5,855 nucleotides of DNA, taken from NCBI GenBank assembly GCA_947489175.1, contig CANLED010000158.1, positions 1 through 5,855 on the forward strand, written 5' to 3'. Every line of letters begins with the position of its first letter. Positions within the stretch are counted from its first letter, which is position 1. The notes beneath the pieces were generated by a model. That model had not been told where the DNA came from. It made no database searches and saw only the letters and a program-made list of their open reading frames with translations. Made by a program: the position numbers and the translations under genes. Source of the stretch: Chitinophagaceae bacterium. GTDB taxonomy: Bacteria; Bacteroidota; Bacteroidia; Chitinophagales; Chitinophagaceae. Shown piece by piece: positions 1 to 5,814 of this stretch.

Positions 1-167
1 GGATAAATCCAGTATTTTTTACCGAAGATTGTAGCTTCCGGATCGGCGTACCATCCTGGAAAGAGTGGATTGCCACTAAAATTTGCAGGACTTTTGGTGG
101 CTTGTGACCATGCCGGTGAACTGCATACAATGAGGCAGCATAGAAGATATAAGTGAATCTTTCTCAT
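1..167 (-). CDS. Exported GH43-type glycoside hydrolase, N-terminal part (runs off left edge)
   Basis: The first 55 codons of a minus-strand gene are present; the rest lies beyond position 1. Residues 1 to about 21 form a signal peptide (basic MRK, a hydrophobic LYLLCCLIV core, then SSPAWS before Q22). The mature start contains GNPLFPGWYADPEA followed by FGKKYWIYP, the first-blade signature of five-bladed beta-propeller glycosidases of family 43. Asp42 in YADPE is the expected catalytic general base. The general acid Glu and the pKa-modulating Asp are outside the window. Known family activities are arabinofuranosidase, xylosidase, arabinanase and galactosidase; the substrate cannot be set from this fragment. 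C15 does not form a proper lipobox because Val precedes it, so a soluble exported protein is more likely than a lipoprotein. The start is the only ATG giving a complete signal peptide. It lies 39 bases after the stop of the upstream serine hydrolase, so the two may be co-transcribed. Confidence 0.85.
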   Translation of the reverse strand, partial: MRKIHLYLLCCLIVCSSPAWSQATKSPANFSGNPLFPGWYADPEATIFGKKYWIY

Positions 168-171
168 TGCT

Positions 172-179
172 CAAATTTA
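172..179 (-). promoter_or_regulatory. Candidate -7 promoter element (TAAATTTG) for the GH43 gene
   Basis: Read on the minus strand this is TAAATTTG, a perfect match to the Bacteroidota -7 consensus TAnnTTTG, ending only four bases before the GH43 ATG. The -33 element is weak: TTTA lies about 18 bases upstream instead of TTTG. If active, the transcript would start at or next to the ATG and be nearly leaderless. The motif is short and the region is AT-rich, so chance occurrence is quite possible. Confidence 0.25.
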
Positions 180-206
180 GTCTAAAATGAGGTTGATTAA
201 ACAGGG

Positions 207-1262
207 TTATTTCCTATCTGCCATCATCTTCATGATTTCAATTCCCAACCCATCCGAAATGGCATTCATGTTGAAGGCATTGATTGCAACAAAGACAGCT
301 GTTCCATTTACTTTATCAAAAGCACAAAACGTAGAAAATCCATAGGTTCCGCCATTGTGCCAAATGATCTCAGGTTTGCCTGTTTCAATCAATAAATGCC
401 ATCCCTTTGCAATGCTAATTCTATTGTTGATGGGAGCTGAAATAGTTGTTACACTTTCTAATATTTTATTTGCTGGATGATTGAGGATGTATTCAAGATA
501 AGTTAGCATGTCGTTTGCGTTTGACTTCACCCCACCTGCTGCTTTCAATGCATTCATGTCCCAATATTCAGCTGCAGCACCATTAAAGTATCCAACAGCA
601 ATCGGTAAATTTTCTTTTGTTGTCAATCCTGTTGATTTCATCTTGAAGGGTACAGTGATGTATTTTTTCACCAGTTCTTCATACGATTTCTTGGAAATAT
701 TTTCAGCCAAAACACCCGCCAACCCCATTCCGAGGTTTGAATAACTGACTTTTTTATTTGTGTCTAGAATGGCTTTTTTCAAATAACTATAAAGGTTATT
801 CAAGTCATAGTTGATGTATGGTTGCATCGGATTCTTTCCCATGTCCATGTTGCTTGGAAGCCTTGGCAATCCTGATGTATGGTTCATCAATTGAAGAAAA
901 GTTATACCAGAAACAGTTTTATTTTTTCTTATACTATCTGGTAAAAATGCACCAATTGATGTGCTTACATCTATGTTTTTTTCTTTTAAAATTGATGTTA
1001 GGATATAGGCTGTAAAGGTTTTGGTGATGCTGCCAATTTCTAATTGTGTTTCAAGATTAAAAACTTCTTCAATTGCCTTATTGGCAAATCCACTTGTGTA
1101 GAAATCTCTTTTGTTTTTCTGACTTGTTGCAGCAATGATGCCAGGTACTTTCTTGCTTTTGATTAAGCTGTCAATCTTATCTTGAATTGAAATGTATTCT
1201 TTTTGTGAAAAGGAACTCATCACAACAAGCAGCAAAGAAATGAACACATATATTTTTTTCAT
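207..1262 (-). CDS. Exported SxxK serine hydrolase (beta-lactamase / PBP4-like / family VIII esterase superfamily)
   Basis: This is a 351-residue protein. It has a signal peptide (MKKIYVFISLLLVVMSSFS, cleavage likely before Q20), so it acts in the periplasm or outside the cell. It carries the three signatures of the class C beta-lactamase/DD-peptidase fold. These are S78-I-T-K81 (nucleophile and general base), Y174-S-N176, and H302-N-G304, which replaces the KTG box of true AmpC enzymes. The NHTSGLPR stretch at about 127-134 is typical of the family. The HxG box and the non-specific family profile fit a peptidase or esterase better than a beta-lactamase. The real substrate is unknown; candidates are D-amino-acid peptides or acyl esters. 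The ATG start is supported by the signal peptide; no Shine-Dalgarno is visible. It is divergent from the nitroreductase gene and is followed by the GH43 gene after 39 bases, which suggests a two-gene transcript. No missing motif or frameshift is seen. Confidence 0.9.
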   Translation of the reverse strand: MKKIYVFISLLLVVMSSFSQKEYISIQDKIDSLIKSKKVPGIIAATSQKNKRDFYTSGFANKAIEEVFNLETQLEIGSITKTFTAYILTSILKEKNIDVSTSIGAFLPDSIRKNKTVSGITFLQLMNHTSGLPRLPSNMDMGKNPMQPYINYDLNNLYSYLKKAILDTNKKVSYSNLGMGLAGVLAENISKKSYEELVKKYITVPFKMKSTGLTTKENLPIAVGYFNGAAAEYWDMNALKAAGGVKSNANDMLTYLEYILNHPANKILESVTTISAPINNRISIAKGWHLLIETGKPEIIWHNGGTYGFSTFCAFDKVNGTAVFVAINAFNMNAISDGLGIEIMKMMADRK

Positions 1263-1277
1263 CTTGGTGAAATTACT

Positions 1278-1311
1278 TAAACTTAGGTTAATGAATGCTG
1301 AGTTAAGTTTA
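1278..1311. repeat. 8-bp inverted repeat in the divergent intergenic region
   Basis: TAAACTTA (1278-1285) and its exact reverse complement TAAGTTTA (1304-1311) are separated by 18 bases, giving a 26-base offset between half-sites. It lies 16 to 49 bases upstream of the serine hydrolase ATG. It could be an operator read by a dimeric regulator, because spacing of this order puts both half-sites on nearly the same helical face. It is AT-only apart from one C/G, so chance is a real alternative. On the minus strand the 1278-1285 half reads TAAGTTTA, seven of eight positions of the -7 consensus. Confidence 0.3.
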
Positions 1312-1337
1312 GCAAACGATATTCTTGATATCTATTG

Positions 1338-1345
1338 TAACTTTG
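1338..1345 (+). promoter_or_regulatory. Candidate -7 promoter element (TAACTTTG) for the nitroreductase gene
   Basis: TAACTTTG is a perfect match to the Bacteroidota -7 consensus TAnnTTTG and is followed by CA, as often seen at strong promoters in this phylum. It would start transcription near 1351, leaving a leader of about 85 bases before the ATG at 1437. No good TTTG -33 element is present at the usual 19-23 base spacing. A small perfect inverted repeat, GATAT-TCTTG-ATATC at 1318-1332, sits immediately upstream where an activator or repressor could bind. Confidence 0.4.
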
Positions 1346-1415
1346 CACACGCAAGCAGATGGGGTAATATCATGCAATCGATATTTTGTCTGAAATGACT
1401 TTTCAACATAAAACA

Positions 1416-1429
1416 TAGAACTTAGAACT
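1416..1429 (+). repeat. Tandem TAGAACT duplication in the nitroreductase leader
   Basis: TAGAACT occurs twice back to back (1416-1422 and 1423-1429), ending seven bases before the nitroreductase ATG, where a ribosome-binding region would be. There is no GGAGG-like sequence; the region is A/T-rich, as is usual for Bacteroidota translation starts. A role is not known; it may be a chance slippage duplication. Confidence 0.3.
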
Positions 1430-1436
1430 AATTTAT

Positions 1437-2156
1437 ATGAATACTGAATTCCAAAAGATAATAGATTTTCGCAGGTCAAATAGAAGCTTTGACCCGAATG
1501 TGCCCGTTCCAGAAGAAGTGATTCGTGTGAGTTTAGAGCGTGCCATTTTATCTCCCAACAGCAGCAACATGCAGTTGTGGGAGTTTTATTGGTTGGAATC
1601 TAAAGAGGCAATTGATCAAATGATTCCACTTTGTTTGGGTCAGCAAGCTGCTGCAACAGCCAAACAAATGGTGGTTTTTGTTACCCGCAAGGATAAGTGG
1701 CGCATGCGTGCCAATTGGAATTTAGACCGTATCAAGGAAACAATTGTTGGGGAACCGAGTAAGATGCAAACAAACGGAATGAAGTATTATGGCAAACTCA
1801 TGCCATTGATTTATACCAACGATCCTTTCGGATTCATGACTTTCATCCGAAAAAGCATCAGCTTTTTTATGGGTTTGAAAAAGCCATTTCCTAGAAGTGG
1901 AGGTATTGCCAATCAACGCGTTACTGTCCACAAATCATGTGCATTGGCGGCCCAGACTTTTATGCTTTCCGTTGCTGCAGAAGGGTTTCATTCTTGTCCA
2001 ATGGAAGGCTTCGATGAGAAACGCGTGAAGCGTGCGTTGAACTTGCCTAGGGGTGCTGAAATCAACATGATTGTTTCTGTTGGACTCGGAACCCTAGCAG
2101 GAATATGGGGACCTCGTTACCGTGTTCCTTATGAAGAGGTTGTTTTTAAGAAATAA
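1437..2156 (+). CDS. Nitroreductase-family FMN oxidoreductase
   Basis: This is a 239-residue cytoplasmic protein without a signal peptide. Members of the family are FMN-dependent homodimers using NAD(P)H to reduce nitroaromatics, quinones, enones or related compounds. FMN-contact motifs are visible: R12-R-S-N-R-S at the N-terminus, S39-P-N-S-S-N-M-Q46, and a C-terminal G217-L-G-T-L-A-G with following GPRYR (225-229). The segment HKSCALAAQTFMLSVAAEG (165-183), followed by SCPMEGFD, is the conserved core helix and strand of the family. It is slightly longer than a minimal nitroreductase because of an extension at about 95-155, containing the hydrophobic stretch FGFMTFIRKSISFFMG, likely a lid or dimer element over the active site. 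The substrate cannot be predicted. It is the only plus-strand gene here, divergent from the serine hydrolase and convergent with the SGNH hydrolase, so it is probably its own transcription unit rather than part of the hydrolase clusters. Confidence 0.92.
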   Translation: MNTEFQKIIDFRRSNRSFDPNVPVPEEVIRVSLERAILSPNSSNMQLWEFYWLESKEAIDQMIPLCLGQQAAATAKQMVVFVTRKDKWRMRANWNLDRIKETIVGEPSKMQTNGMKYYGKLMPLIYTNDPFGFMTFIRKSISFFMGLKKPFPRSGGIANQRVTVHKSCALAAQTFMLSVAAEGFHSCPMEGFDEKRVKRALNLPRGAEINMIVSVGLGTLAGIWGPRYRVPYEEVVFKK

Positions 2157-2160
2157 TTTT

Positions 2161-2188
2161 ATTGATGCTGAAAATCAATTCAATTTTC
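2161..2188. terminator. Possible weak bidirectional terminator between convergent genes
   Basis: Only 18 bases separate the stop codons of the converging nitroreductase and SGNH hydrolase genes. Two overlapping AT-rich hairpins can form: ATTGAT / ATCAAT (2161-2166 with 2174-2179, seven-base loop) and GAAAAT / ATTTTC (2170-2175 with 2183-2188, seven-base loop). Neither stem is GC-rich, and the T-runs are short (four T before the first stem, TTTT inside the second). Position makes termination plausible, but the structure is weak; the second hairpin lies inside the last codons of the minus-strand gene. Confidence 0.25.
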
Positions 2189-3002
2189 TGAAAATATTTA
2201 TCAGCGAGGCTGCAATCTTTTTATAGCCCTTGTCGGATGGATGCAATCCGTCGTATGTAACATTGATTGATTTCATTGGATAAGGATATTCATCTGTATT
2301 TGGATTAAATGGTATTCCAATGAAATCAGGGTATTTGAAATTTTTATAGCTGCCATCAACAGGGTTTTTCAAGCGTTTGAATTTTACAAGTTGTGCAAGC
2401 CCCATTCCTTCTTCGTGGAACAAGTCAACAACTTTTATATGCTCATACTTCCCTATTTCAACTATCGCATTGGCAAAATTTTCCAACTGTTGACCACCTT
2501 TCTCTTTATAAGATCCCCACGCATTATTTTTTGCATCATTGATATAAACAAAATCAACACGTTGCATTGGTGTTATCAATACAATGGTTGCTTGATCATT
2601 AAGCGATCGTAATTTATCAACGATAATCCTGAAAGATCCATTAACGGTTTTAGTGCCTGTGTTGTTTTTATAGTCATCAATAGTGCCCAATGGCTTTGCA
2701 CCCCACCAATCATTTGTTCCCAAAAAAACCGAGTAAATATCTGCTTTTTGGATGCCTAGCTTTTCGATGTCTGTAGCAATTTTAGTGGCTGTCCACCCAT
2801 TGTATCCCTTATTAATATACTGAATATTTTCGAGTTTTTCTGTGACCATAGTCATGTATCCCTTCGTGATCCTATTGCCCGTTTCATTTTGATGGTCGTT
2901 CAAATAGGTGATTGAATCACCGAGAGCTAGCCAGGTAATTGGCTTGGGTTTGAAGGAAAATTGTAGTCCAATCATTAAGCTGAATAGAATGATTTTTTTC
3001 AT
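2175..3002 (-). CDS. Exported SGNH/GDSL-family hydrolase (esterase/lipase type)
   Basis: Using the ATG at 3002, the protein has 275 residues. The family hydrolyses ester bonds (acetyl esters of sugars, lipids, small esters) with a Ser-Asp-His triad. Block I is LALGDSIT with nucleophile Ser30. Block II is NKGYNGWTA with the oxyanion Gly at 66. Block III is G95-T-N-D with oxyanion Asn97. Block V is Y-D251-G-L-H254-P, giving the catalytic Asp and His. The N-terminus MKKIILFSLMIGLQFSF is a signal-like hydrophobic segment, although without a clean AxA cleavage site. An in-frame ATG at 3020 would add MPYQNN, bury the basic MKK start and overlap the upstream gene by 17 bases, so I prefer 3002. That start sits one base after the stop of the alpha/beta hydrolase gene, so the two are almost certainly co-transcribed and possibly translationally coupled. 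The exact substrate is unknown; a carbohydrate acetylesterase role is an inference from context. Confidence 0.9.
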   Translation of the reverse strand: MKKIILFSLMIGLQFSFKPKPITWLALGDSITYLNDHQNETGNRITKGYMTMVTEKLENIQYINKGYNGWTATKIATDIEKLGIQKADIYSVFLGTNDWWGAKPLGTIDDYKNNTGTKTVNGSFRIIVDKLRSLNDQATIVLITPMQRVDFVYINDAKNNAWGSYKEKGGQQLENFANAIVEIGKYEHIKVVDLFHEEGMGLAQLVKFKRLKNPVDGSYKNFKYPDFIGIPFNPNTDEYPYPMKSINVTYDGLHPSDKGYKKIAASLINIFRKLN

Positions 3003-3003
3003 A

Positions 3004-4308
3004 TTATTTTGGTAGGGCATGCAACAGTTCCATGCCTGTGGATGATCGAATTTTAAATCCAGTCCATGGTTTTACATTTGAATCTGGTTGTACATTCAAA
3101 TACTTATTGTAATCCAAATTTTTTAGTTGGATGCCTAAAAATGCTGTTACGAAATGTTGGTTGATGTTGTTGATGCGGTATTCGTTCCATGATGATTCTG
3201 AATAATGGCCAAATTCATTTGGATTGATACCTGGCATCAACGTTTCTGCAGGAGGTGCATTAGGCGCTACATTGTGGCGGGCATTGAAGTAAGTTAACAT
3301 GTAGCGGTTGGCGTTGGTTGCGCCTTTGTAAATGGCCTTAATTCCATTCTCGTAGCCAGATACATCATCCAAATTGCCAGCTACGAAAAAAGTAGGTACA
3401 TGCAATCCTTCGAGTCCCTCTGCGTCCCACACACCGCGTTGCATTCCCCAAGGGGCGAAGGCCACCACTGCTTTGATTCTTGGGTCTTGGGATGCTTTAA
3501 ATTCCGGGTCGTTGGTCATGCGTGATTTGATAGCATGACTCCCTCCGGTTAGTTGTGCAAATGTGGTGTCTAGCTTCTTGCTATAACCCGCACCAGCGGC
3601 ATTTAGAACGCCATATCCGCCCATTGAATACCCAACGATACCTGTGTTGTCTGCATCAGCCATGCCCTTTAAAAAATGCTTGCTATTGGGTGTGTTCCAT
3701 GAAGCAACTTGGTTTATAACAAACAAGATGTCTTTGGCCCTGTTAAGCAGCGTACTTTGAAATCCATCTTTGTCGCTATACGTAGATTCTGTATGTCCAA
3801 TCGCCACTACAACATACCCCTTTGAAGCCAAGTTTTCAGTTAAGTAAGTTAACAAGAGTCTTGATCCGGGATAACCATGAGACACGACTACGAGTGGAAA
3901 TTTTCCTTCAGATAGATTCGGTTTTGCATCGCGTGTTGCTCTTCCAGGAAGAGAATATGGAATCAATGGTCTTGATGTGTCTTTATAAATTCCAAGGGTT
4001 GCATTGTAGGTAGTTAGTTGATTTTTGCCATCTTTAACAATGGCTGGATACCATACTTCCAATTGAAGTTTTCTATCATATAAGGGATCTACTCCTCCCT
4101 TTGATTTTAAAATATCAATTTGTCCTTTGTTGATAATTTCCAATGTCTGCACACCTATCGGGTAAGAACCTCTGGCAGAAAGTGCTGGCGCATCAGGCAG
4201 GGCATCACCCACAATAAAATCAGTGCTTTTTACCTGTGCGCTTGCCATGTTGGCGAAGACAATTATGCAAATTGATGTTAGTAATAATCTTGTCGAAAGC
4301 AGATTCAT
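3004..4308 (-). CDS. Exported alpha/beta hydrolase, dienelactone-hydrolase-like / PAF-acetylhydrolase-like
   Basis: The protein has 434 residues from the ATG at 4308. Residues 1-24 form a clear signal peptide (basic R7, a long hydrophobic core, ending NMASA before Q25), so it is exported. An upstream in-frame start at 4371 is TTG, would add 21 residues ahead of the signal peptide and is rejected. The hydrolase core starts near LQLEVWYPA. It has an oxyanion region VVVSHGYPGS (His144-Gly145), the nucleophile elbow G-Y-S228-M-G-G, a probable acid in AGNLDD (Asp314 or Asp315) and the catalytic His345 in ARHNVAP. This layout matches the predicted dienelactone hydrolases (COG4188-like), whose members include PAF-acetylhydrolase-like and polyester/aryl-ester hydrolases. 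Length is somewhat larger than a minimal DLH, with an N-terminal strand region and an extended C-terminus ending in WTGFKIRSSTG. It follows the MHS transporter by 64 bases with no good promoter motif, and precedes the SGNH gene by one base. A minimal hairpin, TTGAT-AAA-ATCAA, lies at 4359-4371 just after the transporter stop, without a T-run. The substrate is not determined. Confidence 0.88.
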   Translation of the reverse strand: MNLLSTRLLLTSICIIVFANMASAQVKSTDFIVGDALPDAPALSARGSYPIGVQTLEIINKGQIDILKSKGGVDPLYDRKLQLEVWYPAIVKDGKNQLTTYNATLGIYKDTSRPLIPYSLPGRATRDAKPNLSEGKFPLVVVSHGYPGSRLLLTYLTENLASKGYVVVAIGHTESTYSDKDGFQSTLLNRAKDILFVINQVASWNTPNSKHFLKGMADADNTGIVGYSMGGYGVLNAAGAGYSKKLDTTFAQLTGGSHAIKSRMTNDPEFKASQDPRIKAVVAFAPWGMQRGVWDAEGLEGLHVPTFFVAGNLDDVSGYENGIKAIYKGATNANRYMLTYFNARHNVAPNAPPAETLMPGINPNEFGHYSESSWNEYRINNINQHFVTAFLGIQLKNLDYNKYLNVQPDSNVKPWTGFKIRSSTGMELLHALPK

Positions 4309-4372
4309 TGTTAAGAATTTTAGATTGATGTTTTTCCGTTTGACTTGAACTTGCGCAATTGATAAAATCAAA

Positions 4373-5671
4373 TTACAATTTAGTTGAAACAGTTTTATTT
4401 TCTTTCATATCGTTTCTTGCTAAAACAAGCGCAATTAAACTTATTAATGCAGTTGCGGATAAAAAATATCCAACATAATTAATTCCATAATTTTTGGCCA
4501 GCATGGTGGCAATAAACGGTGTTAAGGAACCTCCCAGGATTCCTGCCAATGTAAATGCCAAGGAAGCTCCTGTATAACGGACATTGGTAGGAAATAATTC
4601 AGCCATGGCTGTACCAATCAAACCGTATGATAAACCCATTAACAGCAAGCCTATGTAGTGAAATACTATGATGGATGGCCAATTTCCTGCAACAAAGAGA
4701 TAGGGGATAAAAAAACCAAAAACAATAACACCAATGGTCGCAAACATCCAAATACGAACCCTCTCATATTTATCTGCCAATACAGCTGAAATGACGATTC
4801 CAAGTGTAAAAAACAGCATGGAACTTATTTGAGTTAAGAGATATCCTTGTCTTGCATATTTCATGGAAGAAGTGCCCCAACTTAGGGAGAAAACAGTCAG
4901 CAAGTAGAAACAAAGAAAAGCAGTCACACAAGCGAATGTTCCTAGGGTTAGTACCTTCGTATGGTTGCTGAATAGTTTTAAAATTGGGAATTTTACCCGT
5001 TCTTGTTTTTCAACTGCTTCAAGGAAGGCAGGCGTTTCAATCAATTTCAGTCGAACATATAAACCTACCGCAACCAATATGGCACTTGAAATAAAAGGGA
5101 TTCTCCATCCATAATCTAGAAATTGTTCTTCACTTAAAAGTTTACCCAAGATCAAAAAAATACCTGAAGAACATATGAATCCAAGCGGGGCACCCAATTG
5201 TGGGAACATTCCGAAGCGGGCTTTTTTACCTTCAGGGGCATTTTCTGTAGCCAACAAAACAGCACCGCCCCATTCTCCACCCAATCCCAATCCTTGTCCA
5301 AACCGTAATGTGGCCAACGCAATGGGCGCCCATATTCCGATTGACTGATAACCCGGGAGCAAACCAATTAAAAATGTAGAACAACCCATTGTGAGCAAAG
5401 CAGCCACCAATGTTGCTTTTCGGCCAATTTTATCACCAAAATGTCCAAATAACGCCGCACCGAATGGCCTGGCGATAAAGGCCAAGGCAAAGGTTGCCAA
5501 TGACTCTAGGGTTGCTGTTGTAGGATTTGATGTTGGGAAAAAAAGTTTCGGGAAAACAAGGACTGCCGCTGTGGCATAGATGTAAAAGTCAAAAAATTCA
5601 ATGGTAGTACCTGCAAGACTTGCTATCAAAACCCTTCTGGTTGAATTTTTTGTTGGACTGTTGGATGTCAT
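4373..5671 (-). CDS. MFS transporter of the metabolite:H+ symporter (MHS) family
   Basis: This is a 432-residue inner-membrane protein with about 12 predicted membrane helices, roughly at 14-40, 55-76, 86-105, 113-136, 154-176, 191-209, 239-261, 277-299, 306-327, 332-358, 366-392 and 395-419. The loop 2-3 motif A is intact (G76-H-F-G-D-K-I-G-R-K, continuing to L88). Hallmarks of the MHS group (ProP, KgtP, ShiA and relatives) are present: TTIEFFDFYIYATAAVLVFP in helix 1, LRFGQGLGLGGEWGGA at 122-137, and ELFPTNVRYTGAS at 358-370. Family members import proline/betaine, alpha-ketoglutarate, citrate, shikimate or aromatic acids with protons; the substrate here cannot be chosen. The start is the ATG at 5671. 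A TTG four codons upstream (5683) is less likely. It is the first recognised gene of a minus-strand cluster with two exported esterase-type hydrolases, suggesting it imports a product they release. A strong inverted repeat lies 23 bases upstream of the start. Confidence 0.92.
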   Translation of the reverse strand: MTSNSPTKNSTRRVLIASLAGTTIEFFDFYIYATAAVLVFPKLFFPTSNPTTATLESLATFALAFIARPFGAALFGHFGDKIGRKATLVAALLTMGCSTFLIGLLPGYQSIGIWAPIALATLRFGQGLGLGGEWGGAVLLATENAPEGKKARFGMFPQLGAPLGFICSSGIFLILGKLLSEEQFLDYGWRIPFISSAILVAVGLYVRLKLIETPAFLEAVEKQERVKFPILKLFSNHTKVLTLGTFACVTAFLCFYLLTVFSLSWGTSSMKYARQGYLLTQISSMLFFTLGIVISAVLADKYERVRIWMFATIGVIVFGFFIPYLFVAGNWPSIIVFHYIGLLLMGLSYGLIGTAMAELFPTNVRYTGASLAFTLAGILGGSLTPFIATMLAKNYGINYVGYFLSATALISLIALVLARNDMKENKTVSTKL

Positions 5672-5694
5672 GATATAATACAATTGTGATTTAA

Positions 5695-5732
5695 TTTATT
5701 GGAGGATAGTGTTGATATTATCCTCCAATAAA
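5695..5732. repeat. 14-bp perfect inverted repeat upstream of the MHS transporter
   Basis: TTTATTGGAGGATA (5695-5708) and its exact reverse complement (5719-5732) flank a 10-base loop (5709-5718). It begins 23 bases upstream of the transporter ATG. The T-rich side is outside and 5' in both orientations, followed by A-rich sequence, which is the reverse of an intrinsic terminator. An operator for a dimeric regulator or a leader-mRNA hairpin is therefore more likely. The arms contain GGAGG/CCTCC, which would pair with each other in RNA. On the minus strand a near-consensus -7 (TATTTTTA at 5736-5729, seven of eight) overlaps its distal edge, so a regulator bound here could block initiation. That promoter is weak evidence. 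Confidence 0.6.
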
Positions 5733-5814
5733 AATAAGTCAATAAAAGAAAAGAATGGCAACTGATTAAAGCAATGACATCTTATGTGGCTTAGAATTTA
5801 CTTTTTGGAATCAC

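Noticed and set aside
118..132. Lipoprotein lipobox in the GH43 leader (LIVC)
   Set aside because: The residue before Cys15 is Val, whereas Gly, Ala or Ser is required, and a normal signal peptidase I site (AWS before Q) follows.
508..1398. Plus-strand open frames at 508-744, 818-1015 and 1192-1398
   Set aside because: The first two lie fully antisense to the serine hydrolase gene, which has all its catalytic motifs; the third overlaps its start and the intergenic region. None has recognisable domains.
1722..1931. Minus-strand open frame inside the nitroreductase gene
   Set aside because: It is antisense to the conserved nitroreductase core and has no recognisable sequence features.
2391..2612. 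Plus-strand open frame opposite the SGNH hydrolase
   Set aside because: It is antisense to an intact catalytic gene and looks like a shadow frame.
3822..4013. Plus-strand open frame opposite the alpha/beta hydrolase
   Set aside because: It overlaps the conserved oxyanion region of the real gene on the other strand.
5152..5579. Short frames at 5152-5367 (minus) and 5391-5579 (plus) within the transporter
   Set aside because: Both fall inside the MHS gene over its most conserved helices and motif A; they are shadow frames.
5695..5740. Intrinsic terminator at the large inverted repeat
   Set aside because: On both strands the stem is followed by A-rich sequence rather than a T-run, the reverse of the terminator layout.
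5715..5742. E. coli-like promoter on the minus strand (TTGACT, 16 bases, TAATAT)
   Set aside because: It resembles a sigma-70 promoter, but the primary sigma factor of Bacteroidota recognises a different consensus (TTTG and TAnnTTTG). The match overlaps the inverted repeat and may be a by-product of AT-rich sequence.
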